The notes under the pieces are model-generated. The model saw only the letters and a list, made by a program, of their open reading frames with translations, was not told the origin of the DNA and ran no database searches. A stretch of 20,342 nt of DNA from JAFDVL01 sp031409955 (lineage in GTDB: Bacteria; Acidobacteriota; Blastocatellia; RBC074). Shown here one piece after another: positions 1-7,608 of the stretch. Within the stretch, counting starts at the first letter, position 1; the number at the start of each line of letters is the position of its first letter. Where the stretch lies: assembly GCA_031409955.1 (NCBI GenBank), contig JANNYF010000291.1:1-20342 (forward strand). The letters run 5' to 3'. The translations under genes and the position numbers were made by a program.

Positions 1-70
1 GGTAGCGAGCGTGCTTGAGTACCTCGTACATTCACAGTCACCAAGCACGCTCGCTACCGCTCGCGGTACT
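1..70. repeat. 17-bp inverted repeat with nested second complementarity
   Basis: Bases 1-17 (GGTAGCGAGCGTGCTTG) are a perfect inverted match to 42-58, with a 24-base loop. Bases 18-26, inside the loop, are complementary at 8 of 9 positions to 62-70, just outside the stem. The order A-B-A'-B' is that of a pseudoknot rather than a simple hairpin. The left arm begins at the first base of the window, so the element may extend further left. There is no T-run after it, so a terminator role is not supported. A dispersed extragenic palindrome is the likeliest identity. Confidence 0.7.
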
Positions 71-95
71 GTTCCGAAAAAACTTCCCCAAAGAT

Positions 96-125
96 TTGAG
101 AATTGGGCGCAATTGAAACTATAGT
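96..125 (+). promoter_or_regulatory. candidate sigma-70 promoter for the pilin-like gene
   Basis: TTGAGA (96-101) and TATAGT (120-125) are separated by 18 bases. Both boxes are close to consensus. Transcription would begin near 132 and give a 5' leader of about 150 bases before the pilin ATG. The leader (126-284) holds a weak 7-bp inverted match (180-186 with 237-243) around a CCCC/GGGG pair. I recognise no known riboswitch class there. Inference from box matches only. Confidence 0.4.
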
Positions 126-284
126 TAAGCCGAGGTTGAAAACAAGAGTTAAATTGGAACCAGCCCTAGAGTCCAACGTTCATTCATTTGCTCGCACTGA
201 AGCCTAATAATTTTGCCCCGACCATCACAGGGGAAAGAATGAATCAGTTTTTTTGATGCTCGCAAGAGTAGGGAGATAGAAACC

Positions 285-785
285 ATGAGATCTCATAAAC
301 TCACACGTCGCTCGCAAGGTTTTTCGTTAATTGAATTGCTGATCGTGATTTCGATCATTGGCATTATGGCTGCTGTCGCGATTCCGCGCCTGAACGCGTA
401 TTTGAAGCAAGGCCGCGAAACGGCCACGGTGCAATCGCTCCAGGAAATTCACCGCGCCCAGGCCTCGTTTTATAACTCCAAAGGCAAATACGGGAGCTTG
501 AATGATTTGGTAGATGCGGAATTATTGCGGCCCAGCTTTGGCGAAGCTAAAACGATTAGCGGCTACACGTATTCCAGCGCCGATGTCACATCGAATCAAT
601 TCACCATCCACGCGGATCGCGCCAGTGATGGCGATGGCTACAGCGATTTCAACGTCACCGAAAAAGGCGACATCTACAAGATTGAAAACAAGACCAAAGG
701 CACTGTCCCGCGCGGACAAGGTCTATTGGCTGGCTCCAACGATAGTGGCGAGGCCAAGCCCGCCAGCTCGCCCGCCGCGAAATAA
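285..785 (+). CDS. type IV pilin-like protein (prepilin N-methylation motif)
   Basis: This 166-aa protein has a classic class III prepilin leader: a short basic segment (MRSHKLTRRSQG), cleavage expected after Gly12, then FSLIELL with Phe13 as the residue to be methylated and Glu17 as the conserved Glu5 of the mature pilin. A hydrophobic helix runs from about 14 to 36 and continues into an amphipathic helix with YLKQGRETATVQSLQEIHRA. The remainder is a small globular domain, and the tail is low in complexity and rich in Ser, Ala and Pro. After prepilin peptidase processing it should be held in the inner membrane and polymerise into a pilus or a type II secretion pseudopilus. The start is supported by AGGGA at 270-274. 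No pilus assembly genes are visible nearby, so major versus minor pilin cannot be decided. Confidence 0.88.
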   Translation: MRSHKLTRRSQGFSLIELLIVISIIGIMAAVAIPRLNAYLKQGRETATVQSLQEIHRAQASFYNSKGKYGSLNDLVDAELLRPSFGEAKTISGYTYSSADVTSNQFTIHADRASDGDGYSDFNVTEKGDIYKIENKTKGTVPRGQGLLAGSNDSGEAKPASSPAAK

Positions 786-823
786 CAAGTTACCCCACTG
801 CCGCCGCTGAACAACCCCGCAAG

Positions 824-867
824 AAGGGCGCGGGTGAAAGTTATCGAGCTTTCACCGGTGCCCTTTT
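824..867 (+). terminator. rho-independent terminator after the pilin-like gene
   Basis: A two-part stem pairs AAGGGC (824-829) with GCCCTT (860-865) and GGTGAAAG (833-840) with CTTTCACC (849-856), with a small internal loop between them and an 8-base apical loop. The run TTTT ends at 867. It begins 38 bases after the pilin stop codon, so the pilin is probably transcribed as a single gene. Confidence 0.75.
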
Positions 868-936
868 GCGTTATTGCAGCGAACAGTTTAGAGTTGCCGC
901 TCTGAAATCAATCTCCCAGGCAGGCAACTCGAACTG

Positions 937-2370
937 ATGGATCAGACCTACAACCTTCCTCGTAAAAAAGCGTTTTTCTGGCTCGGAATCTTTGCCTTAG
1001 TTGGCATCGCGCTCGTCCTTTTGTACCCCGATGGATATCAACAGGACAGCGGCTATCATTTCTTGTTTGCGCGCTGGGGCTGGCGTCATCCGTACATGTT
1101 TGTTGGCGTCTGGTCGCGCCCGTTGTTCACGTTTTTGTACGGCTTTCCGGCCTTGCTGGGGTTTGAAGCGGCGCGGTTCTTTAGTCTGGCGATTGGCTTG
1201 GCAGCAGCGTGGCAAACGTGGAAGTTGGCGCGTGATTTGAAGCTGGATCAGTCGTGGCTGGTCGTCCTGTTGATTTTTCTTCAGCCTTCGTTTTTTATTC
1301 TCTATCCCGACTTGCTGACGGAGCCGTTGTATGGCCTGTTGTTTGTTATCGCGTTGCGATTGCACCTGCGAGGCCGCGTGAAGACGGGCATGCTGGTCGC
1401 GTCGTTGCTAGTGCTGACGCGCCCGGAAGGTTTTTTTCACGGCCTTCTGTGGGGCTTATGGGTGCTGTTCGATAAGCGCGTGTCCGCTACGTTTTGGCGC
1501 AGAATTCCGCCGACGTTATGGTTGGCGGCGGGCGGCATTTTGTGGTGGGCGGCGGCGTTCATTGTCACCAAAGACCCGCTGTTCATCAAACATAACTGGC
1601 CGAGCCAATGGCAATCGGGGATTTACGGCAGCGAACCGTTTTACGCGTATTTCCTGCGCTTGCCGGAAATGGTGGGACTCGTGTTGGTGATTCCGTTTTT
1701 ATACGGCTTAGTTTTGTTGCTGAAACGGCGTGAATTGGGAACCGTGACGTCGTCCTTTCTGTTGCTGTTCCTGTTGCACGCGACGTTTCGCACGTTGGGG
1801 ATTCTGGGGGATGCGGGCTATCCGCGTTACATGGTTTGCGTGTCGCCCGCGATGGCGATTATTACGTTGGTGGGTTGGAACGAAATCGCGCAAAAGTTCG
1901 CGCATCTTTCGGCGCGGATAAAATTAGCAACCGCCAGTGTGATTCTCGGCATCTCAGCCGCCGCTTGTGTTCTTTATATGGATGGGCTGGTTTGGATTCG
2001 CGACGCGTGGGCCATCAAAGAGGCGCATCAATGGTTTCAGCAAAATCAACGCCCCGTCAAAAAGCTGGTTTGGAGTCACGCGTATATGTGCATTCGGTTC
2101 GATGCCGACCCGACTGAAAACGTGATCTTCACGCCGAACCGCGAAGACAATCTGAAGCAGTTGCAAGCGCTACCGAGCGGCACATTGGTCTTTTGGGACG
2201 GGCAAGTCGGGCCTTCGTGGAATAATCTGAGCGACAAAGATTTTGAGAGCATTGGATACAAACGACTGTTTTCGCGCAGCTACGAATTGCGTGGCTGGAT
2301 TTGGCAAGACGTGTCGTTCAAGTATGCCGGCCTTCGCCCCCAGGAAATGCACTTGTTCTATCGGGAATGA
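937..2370 (+). CDS. polytopic GT-C-type glycosyltransferase-like membrane protein
   Basis: This 477-aa integral membrane protein has about ten hydrophobic segments, the first at residues 12-30. An early periplasmic loop follows, with Asp37 and His41 (QQDSGYHFLF) and then WSRPL at 59-63. Its layout, with an acidic residue in the first external loop, many helices and a soluble C-terminal part, is that of GT-C glycosyltransferases using lipid-linked sugars (ArnT/PMT-like). A conserved LTRPEGFFHG segment lies in the middle. The C-terminal soluble part (about 370-477) includes ALPSGTLVFWDG. The protein is a distant paralogue of the one encoded at 4623-6218: the D-x3-H-x18-WxRPL spacing is identical, and WQT, TEP/TEI, RPEG and the ALP-G-VxWD segment are shared. 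Donor and acceptor are unknown; the neighbouring pilin and secreted VWA proteins are possible acceptors. The family call is from motifs only. Confidence 0.72.
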   Translation: MDQTYNLPRKKAFFWLGIFALVGIALVLLYPDGYQQDSGYHFLFARWGWRHPYMFVGVWSRPLFTFLYGFPALLGFEAARFFSLAIGLAAAWQTWKLARDLKLDQSWLVVLLIFLQPSFFILYPDLLTEPLYGLLFVIALRLHLRGRVKTGMLVASLLVLTRPEGFFHGLLWGLWVLFDKRVSATFWRRIPPTLWLAAGGILWWAAAFIVTKDPLFIKHNWPSQWQSGIYGSEPFYAYFLRLPEMVGLVLVIPFLYGLVLLLKRRELGTVTSSFLLLFLLHATFRTLGILGDAGYPRYMVCVSPAMAIITLVGWNEIAQKFAHLSARIKLATASVILGISAAACVLYMDGLVWIRDAWAIKEAHQWFQQNQRPVKKLVWSHAYMCIRFDADPTENVIFTPNREDNLKQLQALPSGTLVFWDGQVGPSWNNLSDKDFESIGYKRLFSRSYELRGWIWQDVSFKYAGLRPQEMHLFYRE

Positions 2371-2375
2371 GCCGC

Positions 2376-2405
2376 TTTACGCATAGTAGGTCAGCAGCCT
2401 ATAAT
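2376..2405 (+). promoter_or_regulatory. candidate sigma-70 promoter for the VWA pair
   Basis: TTTACG (2376-2381) and a perfect TATAAT (2400-2405) are 18 bases apart, just after the stop codon of the upstream gene at 2370 and 40 bases before the first VWA start codon. This would allow the VWA pair to be transcribed independently of the glycosyltransferase gene. Confidence 0.5.
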
Positions 2406-2444
2406 TTGCCGCCCGCGAAAATTCTTCAGGAGAAGTACACTACT

Positions 2445-3488
2445 ATGAAAACACAACATCTTATTTCCACCTTCTTCGTACTCGTGGTTGGCCTTGCTCT
2501 CGTGACTGCGGTCAATGCACAGCAACCGCAACCGACCAAACCTGCACAGCCGCCAACTGCGCAGCCAGAAAAGAAAGCTGGTGAGGATCAGGATCAGAAG
2601 CCCTCAACAGTGAAAGGCCCCATCACTTATAACGTCCGTTTGCCCATTGCAGTCGTAGACAAAGGAAACCGCTTTGTCGTTGACCTCAAGCAAGAAGACT
2701 TTGGGATTTATGAAGACAAAGTCAAACAGGTGGAAATCGAAAGCTTTGTTGCCCAAACCAACCTGCCACTTGATATCGCGTTGTTGATGGATACGTCCAA
2801 CAGTGTCAAGCCGAAGCTGAAATTCCAACGCGATGCGGCGGTCTCGTTCCTGCAAACAGTGCTGCGTCCGCGTGTAGATCGCGCCTTGTTTTTGTCCTTC
2901 AACTCCGACATCGAATTGCAGCAGGACTACACCAACCGGATTGATTTGCTTTCCAGCGCCATTGACAAAGTGAAGGCGTATGGCGAAACGCGCCTTTACG
3001 ATGCGGTCTATCGGGTTTGCGAAGAAAAAATGCTGGCTCCCGATGGTCGCCGCCGCGCGATTGTGTTGATTACTGACGGCGAAGACACGGCCAGCGATCA
3101 CACGCTCGAAGAAACCATCAACCTTGCCTTGCGCGCGGAAACGGTTGTCTTTGTCATTAGCAACAAAGCGGCAGGCTTTTTCGGTGTGCAAGCCGGGCAG
3201 GTAGATAGTGGCGAAGACAAAATCTTGAAAAAGTTAGCGGAAGATACGGGTGGGCGCGCTTTCTTCACTGGCACCACGATAGAGTTAGAAAAAGGCTTTG
3301 CGAATGTGACGAAAGAGTTACGCAGCCAATATCTGATTGCTTATTCGCCGAGCAATACGAATTTTGACGGCAAAACCCGGCAAATCGAAGTCAGGCTGCC
3401 GGGCAAGAAAGATTTCAAGGTCAGAACCCGCAAGGGCTATCCGGCAGTGCGCTCAGGGGCTTTGACCTCGGACGTGAAGCCGAACTAA
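2445..3488 (+). CDS. secreted VWA-domain protein, acidobacterial VWFA-related type (copy 1)
   Basis: This 347-aa protein has a signal peptide (residues 1-25, cleavage after VNA before QQ) and a Pro/Gln-rich linker to about 55. A conserved entry segment (VVDKGNRFVVDLKQEDFGIYED) leads into a von Willebrand A domain from about 108. The metal-ion-dependent adhesion site is complete: DTSNS at 116-120, Thr182 and Asp211 in LITDGED. The end, QYLIAYSPSN followed by a KVRTRKGY element, is the hallmark of the VWFA-related family (TIGR03436) that is greatly expanded in Acidobacteriota. The expected location is periplasm or outside; the role is probably metal-dependent protein binding, with partner unknown. 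The reading frame is open further upstream, but this ATG has AGGAGA at 2428-2433 and begins the signal peptide. It precedes copy 2 by 24 bases, so the two are probably cotranscribed. Confidence 0.9.
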   Translation: MKTQHLISTFFVLVVGLALVTAVNAQQPQPTKPAQPPTAQPEKKAGEDQDQKPSTVKGPITYNVRLPIAVVDKGNRFVVDLKQEDFGIYEDKVKQVEIESFVAQTNLPLDIALLMDTSNSVKPKLKFQRDAAVSFLQTVLRPRVDRALFLSFNSDIELQQDYTNRIDLLSSAIDKVKAYGETRLYDAVYRVCEEKMLAPDGRRRAIVLITDGEDTASDHTLEETINLALRAETVVFVISNKAAGFFGVQAGQVDSGEDKILKKLAEDTGGRAFFTGTTIELEKGFANVTKELRSQYLIAYSPSNTNFDGKTRQIEVRLPGKKDFKVRTRKGYPAVRSGALTSDVKPN

Positions 3489-3512
3489 CGATTTAATTCG
3501 AGCGAGGGCACA

Positions 3513-4571
3513 ATGAAAGCAGTATCCCAATTGTCCGTTCTTTCCGTAATTTTCTTCACTGGCGTTGTTGCCTACAATAGCTTTTTCTCCAGTGACCTCG
3601 CACACGCGCAACAACCCACACAACCGCCGAAGCAGCAGCAACCAAAGACACCCCCGGCAGACGACGCCGAACAGGTTTTGAAACTCGGCACTCGCCTCGT
3701 CAATACCTTGTTCAGCGTGACCGACAAACAAAATCGCTACGTGGATAATCTCAAGCAGGAAGATTTGCAGGTCTTTGAGAACGGTCAGCTACAAACCATC
3801 TTCACTTTCAAGAAAGAATTCGATCTGCCGCTCACAATGGCGATTATGGTGGATGTCAGCGGCAGCGAACAGTACGTCTTGCCGCAGTTGAAAGACGCGG
3901 GCGCACATTTCATTGACTCCGTGATTCGCACCGGCAAAGACACCGCCGCGATCATCAAATTTGAGGGCGAAGCGACGTTGATGCAAACGCTGACTTCCAA
4001 CAAAAACCGCTTGCGCAAAGGGCTGGAAGAGATTGCATACATTGCGCCTCCAGGACAATACGGCGGCACACCCGGCATCAACGGCGGCTCGCGGCAGGGC
4101 GGCACTTCGCTTTGGGATTCGGTAATTGCAGCCTGCGCGGATTTATTGGCCAAAGAAGCCGGGCGTAAAACGATTGTGTTGCTGACGGACGGCGTGGATA
4201 CGACCAGCCGCATGAAACTCAATGACGCAATCAATGAAGCGCTGCGTGCCGAAGTTGTGATCTATGCGATTGGTATTGGCGATCCGGCGAGCGGCGGCAC
4301 CTTCATCGGCAACGGCGTCAACGAAGGCGAACTCCGAAAGCTGACCGAAGCAACGGGAGGACGCGCCGTCATTCCGAACAGTCGCCGCGATCTTGACAGC
4401 GCGTTTGCACAACTCGAACAAGATATGCGCCAGCAGTATTTGCTCGCCTATGAACCATCGAATGAAACTCCCGATGGCAGCTTCCGCAAAATTGAAATCA
4501 AGGTGCCGAAGCTCAAAGAAAAGGAATTCAAGATTCGCCACCGTCGCGGCTATTACGCACCTAGGGGGTGA
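3513..4571 (+). CDS. secreted VWA-domain protein, acidobacterial VWFA-related type (copy 2)
   Basis: This 352-aa paralogue of the preceding gene has the same layout: a signal peptide (cleavage likely after AHA at residue 32), a Pro/Gln-rich linker, a DKQNRYVDNLKQEDLQVFEN entry segment and a VWA domain. The metal site is complete, with DVSGS at 114-118, Thr198 and Asp226 in LLTDGVD. It ends with QYLLAYEPSN and IRHRRGYYAP, as expected for the family. It differs from copy 1 by a glycine-rich insertion (about 181-197) placed just before the metal-site Thr loop, which could change ligand specificity. The ATG is preceded by CGAGGG at 3503-3508. The pair probably arose by tandem duplication and later diverged. 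Ligand and function are unknown. Confidence 0.9.
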   Translation: MKAVSQLSVLSVIFFTGVVAYNSFFSSDLAHAQQPTQPPKQQQPKTPPADDAEQVLKLGTRLVNTLFSVTDKQNRYVDNLKQEDLQVFENGQLQTIFTFKKEFDLPLTMAIMVDVSGSEQYVLPQLKDAGAHFIDSVIRTGKDTAAIIKFEGEATLMQTLTSNKNRLRKGLEEIAYIAPPGQYGGTPGINGGSRQGGTSLWDSVIAACADLLAKEAGRKTIVLLTDGVDTTSRMKLNDAINEALRAEVVIYAIGIGDPASGGTFIGNGVNEGELRKLTEATGGRAVIPNSRRDLDSAFAQLEQDMRQQYLLAYEPSNETPDGSFRKIEIKVPKLKEKEFKIRHRRGYYAPRG

Positions 4572-4638
4572 TGGGGAGATGGCGCGAAAGGGTGATGGGG
4601 CGAAGCTAACCGCGTCGTCGCTCTATCGCCCGCTCACC
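4566..4638. repeat. short direct repeat and hairpin between convergent genes
   Basis: GGGTGATGGGG occurs at 4566-4576 and again at 4590-4600. The segment 4591-4603 is also complementary at 11 of 13 positions to 4626-4638. Together these occupy the 51-base gap between the convergent VWA copy 2 and the second glycosyltransferase, and overlap both gene ends. The hairpin may help transcripts end in both directions, but no T-run follows it. Confidence 0.45.
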
Positions 4639-6218
4639 CGCCCGCGCTGTTCCTCTCCATTCTTTCGCACCACCACATATTCCTGCTCCGGCCTTCCATA
4701 TTGCATCGTGATAAAGAGTTCGACGAAGTTCTTCTTCACCCAGTCATTCCAATGCAACTCGACATCGTTTCCTGTTTGGTTCACGCGATACAACACCGTG
4801 TAGCCCAGCGCGGGGAATTCTTCCGGCAAAATGTGATACCACCAGCGGCCCAGATCATCATCCCACACGCCTACTGAGCCAGGTGGCAACGCCTTCATTT
4901 GCGCGACACTTTTTTCTCGGTTGAGGAGGTGCCGGATTAACAGCCCGTCTTGCCACGGCGGTCGGCTAGGATTTTTCAGGATCAAGAGCACTTCACGCGC
5001 TGGCACATCCAGTTCCGCCAGCACAATCGGATCGGTGGCGAAGAGGCGCGGCGCATCCGCCAGCAAATGATTCTGACGCACAAATGCCGCCGCCTTACTC
5101 GCCAACACAAAGCGGTGATGCAACGGCTCCGCGTAGTAATAAATCATCGCGGTGAGCATGGCGAACACCGTCACCACTGCTGCGATTCCATGTCCCAGCA
5201 ACTTCGGCCAGTGCTGCGCGCGCAGCAATTTTGCCAACGCGTTCCAGCCGTACAAACAAATCAACGCGGTAATTGGCGCAGTCGTGACAAGGATACGCAT
5301 CAAGCCAAGCGCTGAGAATGTGCCTGTCCAAAACATCAACGTATGCGCCAGAAACACCATTGCCCACGCCACCCAGGGCAAAACCATCACGCGCCGAAAC
5401 GAAGCAATCACACCGATCAGAAAGAGTGGCAACAATACCCAACCGCAGTAATACGGCCAGTTCACGATGTGATGCCAGAGGCTCCCTTTCGTCGCGCCCA
5501 CCAACGGCCACGACCATTCGTTCACAAAGAACAACCACTCGCCCGTGATGATCCGCGACACCATCAATAAGCCGACCATTCCCGTCGTCAGTGAGGACCC
5601 GATGACAAAGCGCCGCGCCCACGATGGATATTCATCGGTGCGCGGCAACGCCAATAAAAACAGTCCCCAAACCGGCGCGAGCAGAAATCCTTCCGGCCTC
5701 ACCAGCGGCAAAAATGACATCAACAAACACGAAGCGACAAAGCGTTTCGCCCACCACAAGCGCAAGCAAATCGTCAAGCCCAGCGCCATCGGAATTTCCG
5801 TCATCGTGTCACTTGCCAACGCAAACGTCAGCGGCTGAAAGATCAAGAATAGTCCCGCCAATGTTGCGTTTGGCAAGCGCACATCATCTGCCAATCGCAT
5901 TGTTTGCCAGACCAGCATGATAGCAATGAACGCTGCCCAACAGCGCACCGCAAACAATCCAGCTTGCGCTGGCCCAATCATCAGCAACACATACAACGGG
6001 CGCGCCCAAACCGTCAGCCCCAGCCGGGGATCAATCCAAGTGGTGCGCAGATTCCAGTAATGCAGAATCGCATCGCCTTCGCCCGTGTACGGCCACAGCC
6101 ACAGCCACACGACCAGCAACAAATAGATACCCGCGCAAAGCCACAGCCGCGTGACCGCTCGTTGGTAATTGAGGGGAGTTGCTAACCAGGCTCGAAACCG
6201 CGCGGCAGAAAAAATCAT
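4623..6218 (-). CDS. polytopic GT-C-type glycosyltransferase-like membrane protein (paralogue)
   Basis: Counted from the ATG at 6218, this is a 531-aa membrane protein with many hydrophobic segments and a soluble C-terminal part. The first external loop has an Asp (GEGDAILHYW) followed 23 residues later by WARPL, the same spacing as in the protein encoded at 937-2370. It also shares WQTMRLADD, TEIPM, LVRPEGF and, near the end, ALPPGSVGVWDDD. The likely role is transfer of a sugar or similar group from a polyprenyl-phosphate donor on the periplasmic side; donor and acceptor are not visible. The frame is open back to a TTG at 6287, but that codon has only pyrimidine-rich sequence before it, and an added N-terminus of 23 residues would precede the first membrane segment. 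I prefer the ATG, although it too lacks a clear ribosome binding site. Confidence 0.7.
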   Translation of the reverse strand: MIFSAARFRAWLATPLNYQRAVTRLWLCAGIYLLLVVWLWLWPYTGEGDAILHYWNLRTTWIDPRLGLTVWARPLYVLLMIGPAQAGLFAVRCWAAFIAIMLVWQTMRLADDVRLPNATLAGLFLIFQPLTFALASDTMTEIPMALGLTICLRLWWAKRFVASCLLMSFLPLVRPEGFLLAPVWGLFLLALPRTDEYPSWARRFVIGSSLTTGMVGLLMVSRIITGEWLFFVNEWSWPLVGATKGSLWHHIVNWPYYCGWVLLPLFLIGVIASFRRVMVLPWVAWAMVFLAHTLMFWTGTFSALGLMRILVTTAPITALICLYGWNALAKLLRAQHWPKLLGHGIAAVVTVFAMLTAMIYYYAEPLHHRFVLASKAAAFVRQNHLLADAPRLFATDPIVLAELDVPAREVLLILKNPSRPPWQDGLLIRHLLNREKSVAQMKALPPGSVGVWDDDLGRWWYHILPEEFPALGYTVLYRVNQTGNDVELHWNDWVKKNFVELFITMQYGRPEQEYVVVRKNGEEQRGRVSGR

Positions 6219-6310
6219 TTGGGAACGGAGATGCTTGTGATATGAAAACGAAGCGCTGATTCTAAGCACCGCCAGAGTTGCGGTCAAATTGGAGAAGGGA
6301 AGTAGCGAGA

Positions 6311-6658
6311 ATGATGAAGTATGAAACCGACCGAGACGCGTTGGAACAAGCCTGCGATATGGAGTTTTTCGTCGCTGGCGGCCCCGGCGGTCAACATCGC
6401 AACAAAGTCGAAACGGCTGTCCGCCTGACGCATCGCCCCAGCGGCATCGTCGTCACCGCCACCGAACGCCGCTCGCAATCGGCGAATCGTGATGCCGCGT
6501 ATGAGCGGATGGCGGAAAAGTTGATCGCGCTGCAAGTTGTCCAGAAACCGCGCCGCGCGACCAGACCTTCCGCCGGAGTCAAAGAAAAACGCTTAGACGG
6601 CAAAAAACGAAAGAGCGAGATCAAACAATCCCGCTCTCATAAAATCAGTGATGAGTAA
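6311..6658 (+). CDS. stand-alone GGQ-domain protein, peptide chain release factor-like
   Basis: This 115-aa protein contains the peptidyl-tRNA hydrolysis domain of class I release factors: GGPGGQHRNKVETAVRLTH with the GGQ at residues 26-28, then SGIVVTATERRSQSANRDAA. The codon-recognition domains are absent. The C-terminus is strongly basic (KEKRLDGKKRKSEIKQSRSHK), recalling ArfB, whose basic tail enters the mRNA channel of stalled ribosomes. A ribosome-rescue role is therefore plausible but inferred; the sequence around GGQ resembles the RF-like stand-alone family more than ArfB itself. The start is taken at the ATG at 6311, with GGAGAAGGGA at 6291-6300; a second ATG follows immediately. The frame is open back to a TTG at 6278 that lacks a binding site. 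It is divergent from the glycosyltransferase gene and ends 8 bases before the convergent gene at 6667. Confidence 0.85.
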   Translation: MMKYETDRDALEQACDMEFFVAGGPGGQHRNKVETAVRLTHRPSGIVVTATERRSQSANRDAAYERMAEKLIALQVVQKPRRATRPSAGVKEKRLDGKKRKSEIKQSRSHKISDE

Positions 6659-6666
6659 AAGTGTCG

Positions 6667-6918
6667 CTATAATTCTTCATCCTCATCGTCTTCCAGCGAC
6701 TCTTGCGATTTCTGGACTGATATACCATACCGTCGCTCAAGCAGATCTTCTGCAATCATCTCTAAGTGTTCTCGGAACGACCAATCAAGATAATGATCTC
6801 TCATGCGTTCTGCCAATTCATTCATAAATTTATTGGGTAGTTTAGCATCAAGATCGGGGAAGCTCTCTTCAATGTCTTCAGGTTCAATGTGAATCTTAAA
6901 AGAGACGGAATGTGCCAT
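6667..6918 (-). CDS. small acidic protein of unknown function, last gene of the ATP-grasp operon
   Basis: This 83-aa protein is predicted soluble and very acidic at the C-terminus (SQESLEDDEDEEL). The middle (about 26-66) is probably helical, with NKFMNELAERMRDHYLDWSF and HLEMIAEDLLERRYG. The ATG has a good ribosome binding site (AGAGGG, 8 bases upstream on the minus strand). It lies 25 bases downstream of the membrane protein gene and is probably in the same transcript. I recognise no family. The Ser/Glu/Asp-rich tail is superficially like a graspetide substrate, but it lacks the shared T-K-x-T and E-T-T-D-D block of the two peptides upstream, so I do not call it a precursor. Confidence 0.65.
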   Translation of the reverse strand: MAHSVSFKIHIEPEDIEESFPDLDAKLPNKFMNELAERMRDHYLDWSFREHLEMIAEDLLERRYGISVQKSQESLEDDEDEEL

Positions 6919-6943
6919 AAGGTTTCCCTCTGATTAGCAGTGA

Positions 6944-7567
6944 TCATCGCACAAAGCTCGCAAATGCTGCGATAGAGCAAACTATAACAATAACCAGCAC
7001 AAGTCCCCAAACGCCATTCGTAATCGCCTCATGCCCGCAGGCTAATTGAGTGACTTTTTGATTAGTTACATCTTTGTTGTGTTGGAGTTGATTTGACATG
7101 TTCTGAATGGCTCGCCAGGTCAAAATGGCTTTATGGTCGTTTGTTTGAGGCCTAAGGTCTATCAGTGTTGCGCGTTCATAAGATTTTCTTGCCAATCCTC
7201 GAATCGCCCACGAAAATGCACACAGAAATTGAAGGGAGACATACGCTCCACCGACAGTCACAACGAGGACACTGAAACGCGTAAATTGGTTAGCTCGACC
7301 ACTGGTCAAAAATGTGATTAGGGCTAATACCAAAGTAATAACGATTGAGGATAAGGGCAAAATGTTTTGTAATTTACCATCTACTATCTTGCTTCTTTCA
7401 TCTTCGGCTTTTACCTCGTCCTTTAGCCAGTCATAGGCAAATTCGAGGGCCTTCCCAGAGAGAGGTTGTTGGGGAAGTGCTTCTGTTTTACGAGGACTTC
7501 CCTCAGGCGCAGGATAGACACGATCACGTAGCCAATACCAAATTCGTTTTGTTCGTGGCTGACACAT
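6944..7567 (-). CDS. three-helix membrane protein of unknown function in the ATP-grasp operon
   Basis: Counted from the ATG at 7567, this is 207 aa. A basic, Pro-rich N-terminus (to about 38) is followed by a charged helix (ALEFAYDWLKDEVKAEDERSKIVDGK) that runs into the first membrane segment at about 70-88. A second segment lies at about 98-119, then a soluble stretch of some 65 residues, then a third segment at about 186-205 ending with SFVR. The charged helix entering a helical pair around a conserved-looking IVDGK resembles small membrane modules seen in several bacterial conflict or signalling proteins, but I cannot assign a family. It follows the ATP-grasp gene by about 40 bases. Export or immunity for the peptide product is a possible role by context only. 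A TTG at 7573 is an alternative start; neither start has a clear binding site. Confidence 0.65.
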   Translation of the reverse strand: MCQPRTKRIWYWLRDRVYPAPEGSPRKTEALPQQPLSGKALEFAYDWLKDEVKAEDERSKIVDGKLQNILPLSSIVITLVLALITFLTSGRANQFTRFSVLVVTVGGAYVSLQFLCAFSWAIRGLARKSYERATLIDLRPQTNDHKAILTWRAIQNMSNQLQHNKDVTNQKVTQLACGHEAITNGVWGLVLVIVIVCSIAAFASFVR

Positions 7568-7608
7568 TGCCAAAAATCCATGAGGGCCGGTAGGCTAGAG
7601 GCTAAGAA

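Noticed and set aside
126..284. Cyclic-di-GMP or other riboswitch in the long pilin leader
   Set aside because: Pilin genes in some bacteria have such leaders, but I could not match the conserved core or paired elements of a known class; only short inverted matches are present.
2604..3191. 195-codon open frame on the minus strand across VWA copy 1
   Set aside because: It lies fully opposite a gene with signal peptide, complete metal site and family ending; the protein has no recognisable motif. Shadow frame.
6667..6918. The 83-aa acidic protein as a third graspetide precursor
   Set aside because: It has a Ser/Glu/Asp-rich tail but lacks T-K-x-T and E-T-T-D-D, and stands at the far end of the operon. 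Kept as an unknown protein.
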